DNA from: an uncultured Bacteroidota bacterium
GTDB lineage: Bacteria; Bacteroidota; Bacteroidia; Bacteroidales; P3
Assembly: GCA_902790215.1 (NCBI GenBank)
Contig: CADAQX010000006.1
Coordinates: 62,001 to 126,000 of the forward strand
DNA: 64,000 nt
Direction: 5' to 3'
The notes under the pieces were generated by a model. The model searched no databases. It had not been told where the DNA came from and was given only the letters and a program-made list of their open reading frames with translations. The translations under genes were made by a program, and so were the position numbers. Positions 42,936 through 54,900 of this stretch are shown here, one piece after another (positions within the stretch are counted from its first letter, which is position 1; the number at the start of each line of letters is the position of its first letter).

Positions 42936-45900
42936 TTAGTATTGGAATGAGTTCAGGTCGACAGGACGCATGGTGCCAAACCATTTAACAACACGCTCGC
43001 CAATGCCGGGAACCTTAAAGTGGATGAGATATACACCACCTGCGATAGGAATACCGTTGTGGTTGTGCAAATCCCAGTCAAGGGTTGTGGCAGTACCCGA
43101 GGTGGGGCCAAGACGGCGTACCAATGTACCATCGACTGTGTAGATGGAGATTGTCGAGCCAAGAGGAACATTGACAAAGCGCACCTTCGTCTCCAGCTGG
43201 CTACCTGTCTCGTATTGAGAATAGCTGTAGTAGGGGTTAGGAACCACGTTGATGAGGCTGAGGATAGAGTCCTGATAACTCTTCGATGCCTCTTTACGGG
43301 TGGCCTGACCAGTAAGAGTAGAAATATCGGGAGTAAGCTCGAACATGTACATAGGATAGTTGTCGTTCTGCAATGTAGCGCTGGGGAAGAGGCGGACAGC
43401 AGAGCCATTGGGCGAGAGGAATCGACCATAGGGAGAGGTGACATCGATGTCAATGGTCACATCGCAAGGAATGTCAATGGGATTGGTGAACTGGAAGCGC
43501 TGTGAGACCAACGGAATGTTAACCCATGCAACAGAAGCGAAGAGCAGAGCAGCCGAGTCACGCTGCGGGATAAGAGTGGTGCTTTCACCATCCACCACAC
43601 CGTGGTTGAGACGCAGGCTCTCGACATCGTTGGCAGGTTCATAACTCATGATGCGTTCGAGTGAACGGAGCATTGTGACTGCCCAACGACCGGCATCATA
43701 GGAAGGAGTCTTGTAGGATGTCACAACATCGCTCTTGCCATTCACTATGTCGAAGAACTCCTGATTGGTGGCATTCATCACATAGATGAAATGACGACCA
43801 CCCATTACATAGTTCTGAGTTCCCTCGGTCAAATCAGCGGTGGGGTTCCACATCATATCGGCACCGTTATGCTGGATATAGCGGGAATCTTCACCAAACA
43901 TGATGTTCAAGCGCTCGCCAGTGACGGTGTTGATTGCATAGCCCGGGAACCAGCCCATGCCGGTTTCACTGATGTAAGCGGGATTGCCGGGGTTATCGAC
44001 ATCGGCAGCCACCGAAGCCTGGGCAACTGTACGGCCGAGTTTGTCGACAGAAGCGTGTCTACGCATTTGGAAACGACGGGCATTGCCTTCGGACTGTGTG
44101 TGGTCATCGCACATTTCGAGAACCGGGCAACGGGTCCACTTAGAAGTATCGCTGGTGAAAACAATGCGTACACTGGGCAGCTTGGACATATCGTTAAAGT
44201 TCAAAGACTTGTTACGGAAGTTATCCATTGTTCTGCGGGTCACCATCCACTTGTTGTAGTTGTAGGCATAAGTAGTGCTGATTCTGCAGAGGCTATCGAG
44301 GATTTCATCCTCAGCCACATAGTAGCGATAGCAGAAACCAGGATGGAAGGGCAGCGTGGACACAAGACCGTAAGGAGCCCATGAGCCAGCTACTGACTCG
44401 AAGACCTCGTAACGGTCGACACCAATATAAGAGGCATTGCCGTTCATCTGCGTCAGGAGTCCCTTGAAGTAGTCTTCGTCCATGTAAGCCTCAGCGAGGT
44501 TGATTTCGCCCGTGGTGGCTGTGAAAGCCTTGCGGGTACCGCCAGCGAACTGGGTACCGGAACGAATCCAGTTGTACATCTGATAGCTGTCGTTGTCAGG
44601 CAGAGAGCTCAGCCAGGGAGTAGTATTGTTTGCGTAAGTAATGGTAGAGTTCAAGAGGGAGTTGTTGTTCACAAAGCCGCCCCAATAACGAGACTCATAG
44701 TTCTGGTCGTTCTTAGTAGTGGTCTGCAACGGAGAAGCAACAGCCTGAGGATTGCTGATAGCAACGGCTATACCCAAGTCGAGGAACATCTGCTCATTGA
44801 AGCGGCCTATTGTGAAGTCTGACTTAACAGACATTACATCGCCATAGAGATAAGGATTGTCGGCATAGGTGGGATCTTCAGGAGATTTGGATATAACCCA
44901 TCCGCATTTTTCGATGTCGGAGTTGTTATCGAATTTGATGATGAACTTACCAGGATGTACGTTCAACGGGTCGATAATCTCCACATGGATGGGGCCATAG
45001 TTCTGCTCATAATGGGGATTGAGTATCTGACAGGGGTTGGATGCCATGCCGTTTGCATCGGCTCTCATTTTACCTGCAGGTTTGCCAGGCACTCCGGGAG
45101 CACCCATCAGTTCAGTGATGGATTTCTCGGAAAGACGGAGCACCGAACCGCCATTACCGTAACCTTCGATACGGGTGATGTTGGGGCACATGCCGAATTC
45201 AGCATTCACGACAGTACCGCCATTCTCGGTGGAGGGGTCGTGCGGGATTGCCACAACGGGAGTAATGGTTCTGCCGAACTCATCTTTACGACCTGCAAGA
45301 TAGGGTTCTTTCTGGCCATCCAGTTTGTCGGCTTCGATAGCGAACTCTTTGAATCTGTTCTGAGCATAAGCGATGCAGACAAAATAGTATTCCTTATTGT
45401 TTACCAAATTGTTGTTACGTCCCTGAGCAAAAGCGTCAGTCTTGATACGGAAGACGTGCTGAATACCCTGGTTGGTACCTTCGACCATGATATTCGGGGA
45501 CATCAAACCGGTGGTGCTGTTACGAGTGTAGTTGACAAGGGTTCCGATAGGCAGGCTGGGATTGTCGTTGAAGACGGTATCGTAAACATCATTGATGCTG
45601 TCGTATGTAATCGACTCAATCTCGTCATAGAAGTTGCGGATATCGCACTGGGCAACGAGCGCAGCCTTGGTGATATCGCGGATGTCGGCGATAGAGACAT
45701 TGGCATCTTTCAACTGATAAATCTGATAGCCTTCGAACTTGTAGCTGCGCTGATCGTCCGAATAGAGAACTGTGTTGCCGTTGGCATCGGTGTAGGAACG
45801 GACAATGGCAGGATCAATCTCGAAGTATTTCTCACCGTAGTTGTTGCTGCTGGGGTTATCATATTTAACATAGAGGACAACCTCGTTTGACATTTCCTGA

Positions 45901-47765
45901 ACAACCAGTGTAGGAGCATCGGGACCATCCAGCACTTTGAAGCAGTTTTCAAAGAGAGCCTGGCAGACATCGTCGATTTCGCGGAGCAGTTCAACCGAAG
46001 AATAGGCCGTGCCCGAAGGAGCCTGGGCGAAAGGAATACCGATGGTGATATAGTTCAAGGCACCGGGTTTAAGGGTGAACGGACCTGCAGACTGCATGAA
46101 ACGACGGTCATGGGGCTGGTTGCCAGCGGTGACCTCAGTCCAGTCATCAACGGCAACACCATTGGTACCCCAAAACAGCGGGTCGCTGTTGCCGGGGAAC
46201 ATGAAGTCGCAGTCGAACTCGGTAGTATTGGTGCTGATACCGTTTCCGCCATATTTCATGCGCTGACCGTTTTTCCAATAACCACGCAGGTAGTTGTAGT
46301 AGTCGGTTGCTTTGGCAGGCTCACCGTTGATGGCGTTGTTACCATTGTCATAGTACACAAAACGGCGCATACCGAAACGCTCGTCGTCAACGATATTGTT
46401 ACCGAAGTTGACACCGTTGATAGCGCAGTTTCCAATAACATCACCGGGAATGAAATACCATGCATTGGGGTAGTAGAGGTCGGCATCGTCGGTAAGACGG
46501 ATTGTGTCGTATGTGCCATCGGGGAGACGATAGAGATTCAGCTCGTTGGGGTAATAGGCACGCATTTTGCCAATATCAATCTTGGGGTTATCCTTGCCAT
46601 CGGGATCCATGTAGGGACCCTGGAAGAAGTCGATACCTACTGCAGGAGGAATGCCGCTATAGGAACCGGAACCGGGGCCGTCCACTTCTTTACCATTGTA
46701 GCAATAGCCAAGACCACGCTTGACATCGCATCCCACATAGTCGTCCCAAGCATAACCCAAGTCAGCATCAATCCACTGGCTGAAATAGGTCTCGCGCAAC
46801 TCGTAGGTTGAACGGTTGATGATTTCGTAGGTGTAGAAGGTCATGTTGTTGATTTCATCGTTGGTGGAGAATCCGAAAGCCTGAGCACGGATTTCCATAC
46901 CAATGGGCTGACCCATGGACTCGGTATGGACGTTACCCATGTCATTGAACACCCACCAGATGGTCTGGTCGCCCTTCAGCACCTGGTCGGACAGCAAACC
47001 GCCTGTCACAATGCCAGCCTCGGTCTCGAGGGTGGTGGCCACATGTGAAGTGTAGTCTCTACCCCACTGGGCTTTCAGTGTACGGGGGCAAAGGTCGTTG
47101 TTGAAATCATAATAGGGGTAGTCACCGTCTTCCCAGTTGTAAACACCATCGTGATTGGCATCAAAATAAGGAGCCAAATAGGGGGACTGGTTGGCATTGA
47201 TACCGGAAGAAGGCCAATTCTTAATCGTGGCGGAGATTAACTCGGGAGAATAAGAATCGTTGGGGGTAGCACCGTTCTCATCATAATCGAACATGGACAT
47301 GAAGTCCAACACTTCGGTCTTGGTGATGATATAATGCTTGTCGAAATAGTTACAGATAGGCAAGTCGACCGAAGCAGTCTTCAGCTCAAGAGGACCCGGC
47401 CAGTAGTCGTCACCTTCCGAACCAAAGCGAAGAGCAGCAATACGGAGCTGATCGTTAACATCGGTACCGCCAATCCACAGGGCAGCGCAGAAGAGCGGGC
47501 AGGTGTTGCTGTTCTTGGGCAGGTGGTACTGTGCCACACTACCGTCGTACCACATGTTGCCGTAACCGTTAATCAGTGCTCTGACATTGTTAACATTCAG
47601 CTCTGCGGTACTCTGTGCTCGTTTACACACAGCGGCTTTAGACTGGACTGCGGCTTTGTGGGAAGCGGTCTTTTTGCAGACCTTGCAATCCTCAGCGAAT
47701 GCCGTCCCCGGCAATGCGGAGAAGAGGAAAGCCACCAATACTAATTTGCTAAATATATTCTTCAT
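42936..47765 (-). CDS. giant secreted protein with T9SS C-terminal domain
   Basis: 1609 residues. Signal peptide (to GTAFA), then a Cys-rich stretch. The N-terminal region, with 'GNMWYDGSVAQYHLPKNSNTCPLFCAALWIGGTDVNDQLRIAALRFGSEGDDYWPGPL', is characteristic of a family of large Bacteroidota secreted proteins. The C-terminal ~95 residues ('VVPNPYYSYSQYETGSQLETKVRFVNVPLGSTISIYTVDGTLVRRL ... GIPIAGGVYLIHFKVPGIGERVVKWFGTMRPVDLNSF') form the FlgD/T9SS type A sorting domain. It is predicted to pass SecYEG and then T9SS to the cell surface. It is flanked by a TonB-type receptor and a PorV-like barrel. No enzyme motif is seen. Confidence 0.82.
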   Translation of the reverse strand: MKNIFSKLVLVAFLFSALPGTAFAEDCKVCKKTASHKAAVQSKAAVCKRAQSTAELNVNNVRALINGYGNMWYDGSVAQYHLPKNSNTCPLFCAALWIGGTDVNDQLRIAALRFGSEGDDYWPGPLELKTASVDLPICNYFDKHYIITKTEVLDFMSMFDYDENGATPNDSYSPELISATIKNWPSSGINANQSPYLAPYFDANHDGVYNWEDGDYPYYDFNNDLCPRTLKAQWGRDYTSHVATTLETEAGIVTGGLLSDQVLKGDQTIWWVFNDMGNVHTESMGQPIGMEIRAQAFGFSTNDEINNMTFYTYEIINRSTYELRETYFSQWIDADLGYAWDDYVGCDVKRGLGYCYNGKEVDGPGSGSYSGIPPAVGIDFFQGPYMDPDGKDNPKIDIGKMRAYYPNELNLYRLPDGTYDTIRLTDDADLYYPNAWYFIPGDVIGNCAINGVNFGNNIVDDERFGMRRFVYYDNGNNAINGEPAKATDYYNYLRGYWKNGQRMKYGGNGISTNTTEFDCDFMFPGNSDPLFWGTNGVAVDDWTEVTAGNQPHDRRFMQSAGPFTLKPGALNYITIGIPFAQAPSGTAYSSVELLREIDDVCQALFENCFKVLDGPDAPTLVVQEMSNEVVLYVKYDNPSSNNYGEKYFEIDPAIVRSYTDANGNTVLYSDDQRSYKFEGYQIYQLKDANVSIADIRDITKAALVAQCDIRNFYDEIESITYDSINDVYDTVFNDNPSLPIGTLVNYTRNSTTGLMSPNIMVEGTNQGIQHVFRIKTDAFAQGRNNNLVNNKEYYFVCIAYAQNRFKEFAIEADKLDGQKEPYLAGRKDEFGRTITPVVAIPHDPSTENGGTVVNAEFGMCPNITRIEGYGNGGSVLRLSEKSITELMGAPGVPGKPAGKMRADANGMASNPCQILNPHYEQNYGPIHVEIIDPLNVHPGKFIIKFDNNSDIEKCGWVISKSPEDPTYADNPYLYGDVMSVKSDFTIGRFNEQMFLDLGIAVAISNPQAVASPLQTTTKNDQNYESRYWGGFVNNNSLLNSTITYANNTTPWLSSLPDNDSYQMYNWIRSGTQFAGGTRKAFTATTGEINLAEAYMDEDYFKGLLTQMNGNASYIGVDRYEVFESVAGSWAPYGLVSTLPFHPGFCYRYYVAEDEILDSLCRISTTYAYNYNKWMVTRRTMDNFRNKSLNFNDMSKLPSVRIVFTSDTSKWTRCPVLEMCDDHTQSEGNARRFQMRRHASVDKLGRTVAQASVAADVDNPGNPAYISETGMGWFPGYAINTVTGERLNIMFGEDSRYIQHNGADMMWNPTADLTEGTQNYVMGGRHFIYVMNATNQEFFDIVNGKSDVVTSYKTPSYDAGRWAVTMLRSLERIMSYEPANDVESLRLNHGVVDGESTTLIPQRDSAALLFASVAWVNIPLVSQRFQFTNPIDIPCDVTIDIDVTSPYGRFLSPNGSAVRLFPSATLQNDNYPMYMFELTPDISTLTGQATRKEASKSYQDSILSLINVVPNPYYSYSQYETGSQLETKVRFVNVPLGSTISIYTVDGTLVRRLGPTSGTATTLDWDLHNHNGIPIAGGVYLIHFKVPGIGERVVKWFGTMRPVDLNSFQY

Positions 47766-47792
47766 ATCTTAATATTTTTTTCTCGTTGGAAA

Positions 47793-50700
47793 TTAGAAAG
47801 AGTAAGCAAGCGTAAGCTTGAATTGACGGGGTGAAGTGTAATTCCAAGTACCATTGTGCAGATAGATGATGCTATACAGGTCTCTGAAGGAGTCAGGATC
47901 AAGATAGTTGGCAATAGTAGCCTGGGTCTCGCGGTCGGTCAGATAACCATTGTCCTCGGGGTTACCCGTAGCAGGGAATACATTTCTGATGTTACGGATG
48001 TCGAAGAGGTTCGTGACGGTGAGAGCAATGGTGAAGTAGGTGTCATGCTTGTTAACCTTGATGGGGAATCTCTTGTCAACAATGATATCGAAGAAGAAGC
48101 TCCAGGGGAGGTTGGCGCCATTGTAGCTACCAACAATGGTGGGCTGCATGATGCTGAAGGCTTTGGTGTAGGGACGACCCGACTGGGCAACGGCCATGAA
48201 GTTAACACCGAAGTTCTCGAGCAGGTTGACGGTCTCTTTGCGGAGTTCGCCAGTCTCTTTATCCTTAACAGCACGCTCAATCTTGGGACCATTGTAGTTC
48301 TTGCCACCACCATAGCGGAAGTCGACATTCACTTTAAACTCATGACGGCGGTCATCACTGATGGGGTTGAGCATCTTCAGGGTCGTGTAACCTTCCTTGA
48401 TAAGTTCCTGCATGGTGGTAGCGGTCAGACCGGTACCCTCTGCATACTGGAGCGTATAGTTGGCATTGACACGGACGTTCTTGGACTGACGCATATCATA
48501 GCTGATGGTCAAACCCTTGGTGGTCTTGAAGTCGATGTTGTCGTAAGAGTAGTAGTTCTGGTTGGGGTCGGCACCGGCATACTGGACAAGCTGGATAAGG
48601 TCGCGAGTCTCTTTGTAGTATGCACTGATGCTGATAGCATTGAACTTGTTAAGAGCCTGCTGGAAACCGAGCTCATAGTTGGTGATACGCTCAGGTTTCA
48701 GATTCGGGTTGTTGATAGAGGTAATCTGCGACATGTACAGATAGCTGAAATAGTCGGAACGCCAGTTGCTGGAGGGGCGACGGGCAATAATGTCGTAGTT
48801 GGCCTTGAACTGCGAATTCTCACCAATCGGGAAGGAGAAAGCAATACGGGGCATCACAACCACCTGGGGTTTGTAGTCCTCAAAGGCCTCGACACCAACA
48901 GTGTTATTGGTCAATGCCTTCTGGCCATTGGGGGTACGGTAAGGAGTGGGTTTACCTGATTTACCAGCCAATGCACTGGGAGAGTTGAGCTCGACACCAT
49001 TGACATCATACCAAGTAGAACCGTTACGATAACCGTAGATAGAGGGCTGTTCGGCATCGGCTGCATCGACGTAAACTGTCCAGTTGTCACCGGCACCACT
49101 GTAGAGGTCGCCCTGGTAGGGAGCCTTGCCGTCTTTCAAGTCCTTAACTGTATATGACTCATACAGCAGATACGGGTCTTTCAACACACTCTGGTTGGCG
49201 TCGAAGATATCGACACGCACACCAACGTTGAAGATAAGGTCGGAGAAGTAGAACTGGTCCTGAATATAGCCAGCCATATAGGTGGGAGTGTAGGAAGGAG
49301 CATAACGGTATTTGGGGTTGCTCGGGTTGAAGAAATCCTTCAAACTCCAGTTGCTGCTGTTGAACTTCTTACCAGTATGGTCATAACCATAGTAGTTGAC
49401 AAGTCTGGAGCCGTTGTTGAACAACTCGTCGGAGGAGAACATGTCCATACCACCAGCCTTGACATAATCTTCAGGCAAGTAGCGGTCGACGTCGAGATAC
49501 TGAACCTCTAACTTGTCATCGCCCGACCAACCAAGGTAGTCGCGCATGGCTCTGTCGAAGTAGGACTGGGCTTCTCTGTTGAGCAGACGGTCATAGTCTA
49601 CATACAGAGTGGAACCCTCCCAGCGGTAGTTGGGCTTGCTCAAATCCATCTGGAGAATATGACGGTTGGCATTCTGACGCATAATAGTCCACAGGGAATT
49701 TGTGCTCAAAGCATAGTAGGACTGGTCGGAACGGTCATACTGGAAACCGATTTCAATTGCATGACCCTTAATCTCAGCACTGGCTTTGGCGGCCAAATAG
49801 ATGTAATCCACTTGCTGGAAAGCGAAACCTGTACCCTGCACACCCACGTTGTTCATCAAGCCATAGATGTTGTCGGGGACATCACCGTTGGCAAGACCTT
49901 TGAAGTTACGCAGGTTATCGATGTTGGTCAACATACCGGAAATAGCGGGGATGCCAAGCAGCTGGAGGTTGTAATTTGCAAGAATCTGGTTGCCCTCGTA
50001 GGGTTCAAATGTGCTCCAGTCAATAACATCGTACCAGTTGTTCTGAACCATTGCAGCACGGCTAATGCCATTGTAGTTGAAAGAGGGATTCAACTCATAG
50101 GTCGGGACCTGTTCGGTTTCAAGACGGCCGATATAGCCATACTTGAACACATCATTGATACTGCTGCCGAAAACCTCGTTATAGGTATAGCCATAATTGC
50201 GGTCGAACATGGCAGAGATGTTATACATTACATTCTTGATTGCCTTGCCCTCAGAGCTGCTTCCCTCAGTGTTGTCAGCAGAAGCCTCCTCGTCGGGGAA
50301 ACGCTGGGTGAAATCCACCATCACGTCCCATTGCATAGAACGGCTTACGTTGTTAGCACAGCGAGCCATGTTGAGAGGATCCAGACCAGTATTGGGGCCA
50401 TAGCTGAAGTAGAAGTCTCCTGTGATGTTCAGAGTGGCATAGTCCGAGAAGCGGACGTCGAATGCCAACTGCGAGGCAATGGAGTAGGACCTGGTGTTGG
50501 GGACACGGCTGGCATCGCCGCCGAAGTCTTTCTTGGTAAGGTTCTTTATCTCGACAAAGGCGTCTCTGTAGAGGCCACTCTCAGCAGAGTAGTTCACAGT
50601 ACCGGTTACCGGGTCATAATTGATGGGGCTTTGCTCATACTGGCGGACAAGGTCGTCCCTCACCACCATGTAGCGATAGCCCTTGGGGCGATAGAAGCTG

Positions 50701-51551
50701 TTGTTGGAATATCTTCCGTCCAAAGTCAGACGGAAACCAACCAGAGCACGGTCGCCGGTCACATTTCCATTCTCATCCTTGATGCTCTGCTTGATGACGG
50801 GACCCATCAAATAGGCAACAAGAGTATTGTACATTCTGTAGTTGAGAATCGTCTCGTAACGGACACCACCGTGGAGCTGGCTCGTAGGAGGTTTCAGGGT
50901 AATAATCTGAGTACCGCCGATAGCTTCACCGATGCTGGCCGGGGTACCACCGAGGATAACCTGAATCTCGGCGATAGCCTCCTTAGGCACATTGACACCA
51001 GTACGCTTGCGCACGCCACCGGTCATGGTCACCATGCCTTCCTCACCACGGGCAGTACTGGTACCACCGTCACTGTAACCCACACCACCGACGGCAGCCA
51101 CAATGGCGTCCACCGATGTACCCGGCATGTGGGCGATATCATCTGCCGACATACGCTGACCTGTCTCAGCACTTCCGATATCGATAATCGGGTTTTTACT
51201 TTCCTTAATCTCAACGACCTCCAACGTAGTAGCTGCTGAGGAGAGCTCAATGTTGCAGGGGGAGATACCAGAGGCTTTCACCGTGAAGCCTTCACGCGTG
51301 TAGGTGTTGTAACCCACACAGGATGCCTTGATGTCGTAATTACCGACATTCAGCGGCGCCAAGGTGAACTTACCATCCATGTCTGTTTGCGCACCCTTGA
51401 TCTGTTTACCGTCTTGCATTGCAACGACGTTGGCAAAAGCAACAGGCTCTTTTGTCTTCTGATCAATAATGGTACCTTTGATAGTACCCTGTGCGAGGGC
51501 GAGGTTCGCCATCAGCAACAGACCGATCGTCATTAGTACTTTTCTAAACAT
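47793..51551 (-). CDS. TonB-dependent receptor-like protein with N-terminal carboxypeptidase-regulatory domain
   Basis: 1252 residues with a signal peptide ending ANLALAQ. Residues about 22-110 form a CarboxypepD_reg-like domain ('GTIKGTIIDQKTKEPVAFANVVAMQDGKQIKGAQTDMDGKFTLAPLNVGNYDIKASCVGY'). A plug follows ('MSADDIAHMPGTSVDAIVAAVGGVGYSDGGTSTARGEEGMVTMTGGVRKRTGVNVPKEAIAEIQVILGGTPASIGEAIGGTQIITLK'), then a 22-strand-type barrel ending 'YTSPRQFKLTLAYSF' with C-terminal Phe. No SusD partner is adjacent, so it is not a classic Sus pair. It is followed 27 nt later by the giant T9SS cargo. Confidence 0.85.
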   Translation of the reverse strand: MFRKVLMTIGLLLMANLALAQGTIKGTIIDQKTKEPVAFANVVAMQDGKQIKGAQTDMDGKFTLAPLNVGNYDIKASCVGYNTYTREGFTVKASGISPCNIELSSAATTLEVVEIKESKNPIIDIGSAETGQRMSADDIAHMPGTSVDAIVAAVGGVGYSDGGTSTARGEEGMVTMTGGVRKRTGVNVPKEAIAEIQVILGGTPASIGEAIGGTQIITLKPPTSQLHGGVRYETILNYRMYNTLVAYLMGPVIKQSIKDENGNVTGDRALVGFRLTLDGRYSNNSFYRPKGYRYMVVRDDLVRQYEQSPINYDPVTGTVNYSAESGLYRDAFVEIKNLTKKDFGGDASRVPNTRSYSIASQLAFDVRFSDYATLNITGDFYFSYGPNTGLDPLNMARCANNVSRSMQWDVMVDFTQRFPDEEASADNTEGSSSEGKAIKNVMYNISAMFDRNYGYTYNEVFGSSINDVFKYGYIGRLETEQVPTYELNPSFNYNGISRAAMVQNNWYDVIDWSTFEPYEGNQILANYNLQLLGIPAISGMLTNIDNLRNFKGLANGDVPDNIYGLMNNVGVQGTGFAFQQVDYIYLAAKASAEIKGHAIEIGFQYDRSDQSYYALSTNSLWTIMRQNANRHILQMDLSKPNYRWEGSTLYVDYDRLLNREAQSYFDRAMRDYLGWSGDDKLEVQYLDVDRYLPEDYVKAGGMDMFSSDELFNNGSRLVNYYGYDHTGKKFNSSNWSLKDFFNPSNPKYRYAPSYTPTYMAGYIQDQFYFSDLIFNVGVRVDIFDANQSVLKDPYLLYESYTVKDLKDGKAPYQGDLYSGAGDNWTVYVDAADAEQPSIYGYRNGSTWYDVNGVELNSPSALAGKSGKPTPYRTPNGQKALTNNTVGVEAFEDYKPQVVVMPRIAFSFPIGENSQFKANYDIIARRPSSNWRSDYFSYLYMSQITSINNPNLKPERITNYELGFQQALNKFNAISISAYYKETRDLIQLVQYAGADPNQNYYSYDNIDFKTTKGLTISYDMRQSKNVRVNANYTLQYAEGTGLTATTMQELIKEGYTTLKMLNPISDDRRHEFKVNVDFRYGGGKNYNGPKIERAVKDKETGELRKETVNLLENFGVNFMAVAQSGRPYTKAFSIMQPTIVGSYNGANLPWSFFFDIIVDKRFPIKVNKHDTYFTIALTVTNLFDIRNIRNVFPATGNPEDNGYLTDRETQATIANYLDPDSFRDLYSIIYLHNGTWNYTSPRQFKLTLAYSF

Positions 51552-51580
51552 ACTCTTTAGGTATTATTACTATAAAAAGA

Positions 51581-51976
51581 TTAATTAATTTCACTATATC
51601 CTACCTCACTAAGGTATTTAGGGGTCAGAATCGCATTATAGACGATAGCTTGTCTAAGGTCAAAGGCAGGGGCATCAGCCTCGGCCTCCTCCTTGGCAAC
51701 CATCTGCACAACGGGTTTCGACACCTTGGGACCGTTATACTGGGTCTCGGATGACGAGTCCTCGGTCTCATAAGTGAAGTAGCCCGCATTCTTTTCCTCT
51801 TCAGCAAAACTCCTGGTGCCATTCTTCGCTGTTGCAAACAGCGACTCGAAGGCCGACTGGGGTTTCTCTGGAGCATTCTCCAGGTCGGAGAGTTCCTGTC
51901 GGAAAGCTCGTATTGACTTCACCGACCTGCCTCCGACCAGGAGAACAATTACCAGTATGAAAAGGATATATTCCAT
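51581..51976 (-). CDS. small single-pass membrane protein
   Basis: 131 residues. An N-terminal transmembrane helix (about 1-16, 'MEYILFILVIVLLVGG') is followed by a charged linker and a C-terminal motif 'FDLRQAIVYNAILTPKYLSEV' (about 105-125). The 'FDLR.A.IY..IL..KY' tail recurs in short Bacteroidota proteins but has no function I know. It is placed between secDF (23-nt gap) and the TonB-type receptor (29-nt gap), so it is probably co-expressed with them. Confidence 0.65.
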   Translation of the reverse strand: MEYILFILVIVLLVGGRSVKSIRAFRQELSDLENAPEKPQSAFESLFATAKNGTRSFAEEEKNAGYFTYETEDSSSETQYNGPKVSKPVVQMVAKEEAEADAPAFDLRQAIVYNAILTPKYLSEVGYSEIN

Positions 51977-51999
51977 CGTCTAATAATGTAATCTGTTAA

Positions 52000-54900
52000 T
52001 TAGGCATCAAGTGCTTTCTGGTCGCGGCGTGAAATCTCAAACACAACCGAGCAGGCAATGCAAACCGACGAGAAGACACCACAGAGCACACCAATCAATA
52101 TGGCGAAGATGAAACCGCGGATCACCTCACCGCCGAAGATGAACATCATCAACAGTGTGAAGAAAGTGGTACCGCTTGTATTAATAGTACGTGCCAATGT
52201 AGAGTTGATAGCATCGTTCATGTGGGCCTTGAGAGTGCGCTTCGGGTACAATTTACGGTACTCACGCACACGGTCGAAGATAACCACTGTGGCATTGATG
52301 GAGTAACCGATTACCGTCAGCACTGCCGCAATGAACGACTGGTCTACATCCAAGTTAAAGGGCAGCAGTCCGTGCAGCAAAGCAAAGACACCGATAACAA
52401 GTATGGTATCGTGTGCCAAGGCGACAACACTACCCACACCGAAACGCCAGCTGCGGAAACGGAGGCCGATGTACACGAACATCACAAGTAGACCACCGAT
52501 AACAGCCAGGAATGCATTTCTCACCAAATCGTTGGCAATAGATGCACCCACCTGTTCCGACTGGATAATACCCAGCGGGTTGGTCTCAGTACTGCGGAAC
52601 TCGTCTTCTGTGATTCCGTTGGCAAAGAAACCCTTTGTACCGGCATACAACAACGATGCAATCTCATTGTTTACAGACTCACCATCCTCGTTGAATTTAT
52701 ACTTGGTGGTAATCTTCAACTGTGTGCTGGGGCCATAGGTCTTCACCTCGGGGGCTTCGCCAAACTGCTGGTCAAGGGCAGAACGGACATCGACAGCGTT
52801 AACCGGCTGGTCAAAGCGTACCACATAGGTACGGCCACCAGTAAAGTCGATACCGCGGCTCAAACCACGGGCAAAAATACCAATCAAGCAGATAGCGATT
52901 GCACAAACTGCGATAATATAGAATACTTTGCGTTTGCCTATGAAATCAACATTGGCATCGCGCATGAAATTCTCGGAGAAGGGATAGGAGAAGTTCATCT
53001 TCTTCTTGTGGTTCAGCATCCAGTCAATGCACAGACGCGTGATGAAGATAGAAGTGAACAACGAAGTGACAATACCGATGCACAGCGTGACGGCGAAGCC
53101 CTGCACAGGACCCGAACCGAACATAATCAGCACCAGACCCAGCAGGAAGGTGGTCACCTGTCCGTCGATAATAGCGGAATATGCGTTCTTGAAACCAGCC
53201 GACACGGCATTGGCCATGCTCGAACCGGCACGCAATTCTTCTTTGATACGTTCATATATAATAACGTTGCCGTCCACAGCCATTGCCAACGTCAAGACGA
53301 TACCGGCAATACCGGGCATGGTGAGCACAGCACCGACAGAGGCCAGCACACCGAACAGCAGGAAGATGTTGGTCACAAGGGCAATGGCCGAAACCCAACC
53401 GCCGCGGTTGTAGAACACCACCATATAAATAAGAACGATGATGAAAGCAAGGATGAATGAAATCAAACCTCTATTGATAGACTCCTGACCCAGAGAAGGA
53501 CCAACAACGGCCTCCTGGACGATGACTGCGGGGGCAGGGAGTTTACCTGACTTAAGAATATTGGCAAGGTCTTTGGCTTCCTCCAGCGTGAAAGCGCCAG
53601 TGATTGAGGAACGGCCACCGGCAATCTCGCCGTTGACCACAGGAGCCGAATAGACCAGGTTATCCAGGACAATGGCAATGCAGTTGCCCACATTCTCGCC
53701 AGTGATGCGTTTCCACTCGCGGGCGCCCTCGCTGTTCATTGTCATCGAAATCTCGTTACCGCCGGCATTGGTGAAGTCCTGGCGGGCATCGGTGATAACG
53801 CTACCGTCCAACAGAGCGGAACCGTCGCGGGTATTGATGCGGATAGCATATAATTGATAAATGTCGGAACCGTCCTGAACGGGTTTAGCACCCCAAAGGA
53901 ACTTCACTGTGCGGTTGTCAATGATGCGCTTCTCCATAGCGGCATCAATCATGCGGTTGATGGCCTCGCGGCTCTTGCCGTGAGCGTAGCCCACAACAGG
54001 GCCGGCCAGCAGGCCACCCTGCTGATTGATGTTGGGCATCAACATATTCTCGTTGAAGAGGGGGTGGTTCTTGGTGAGTTCATCGTTTGCAGCCTCGGCA
54101 CTGTTGTCCTTGTCGGCACCCAGTGCATTCAGCAGCGAGTCGCCCTCGGAAACTGGCTGTTCCTCAACCTCGGCAACCTCCTCGGTTGTCTCTTCCTTGG
54201 CCTCGACACCACCGATAGAAGCGACAAAATCGTCAACCTGTTCAAGCATCCGGTAAGCCTCGGCATTGTCATAGGTCAGCCAGAACTCCAACTGGGCGGT
54301 ACCCTGGAGGAGTTTGCGGACACGCTGCGGGTCTTTCACACCGGGAAGCTCAACAAGGATACGCTCGGAGGCGCGCAACTGCTGAATAGTGGGCTGCGCT
54401 ACGCCGAACTTGTCAATACGCTGACGGAGGATCTCGTAGGTGCGGTCATAGGCACCGGCGGCCTCTTCCTTGACGACCTTGATAACAGCATCGTTATCGT
54501 CGTTCAACTTGATGCGGTCACGCAGCTGGGTGTTGAAATAGGAAGCCAGCTGTACATTGGGGTTCACCTCGCGGATGGCATCGTAGAACAGGGAAACGAA
54601 ATCCCTGTTGGTGGTCTTCTTCTGGGTGGCAATGGCCATATCGATAGCCTTGTTGAACACCGAATCCTCGGTATGACCGGCCAAGGCGCGCACCACATCA
54701 ACGGTGGAAACCTCAAGCATCACGTTCATACCGCCTTTCAGGTCAAGACCGAGGTTAATCTCGCGTGCCTGGCACTGACGGTAGGTGTAGCCCAGATAAA
54801 CTTTCTCACTTGCCATGGAATCAAGGTACTGGGCTTCGCGGTCAATCAAAAGCGAATCCTTCAGTGCCTGAGCGTACAGGGCATCACCGTGGGATTTTGC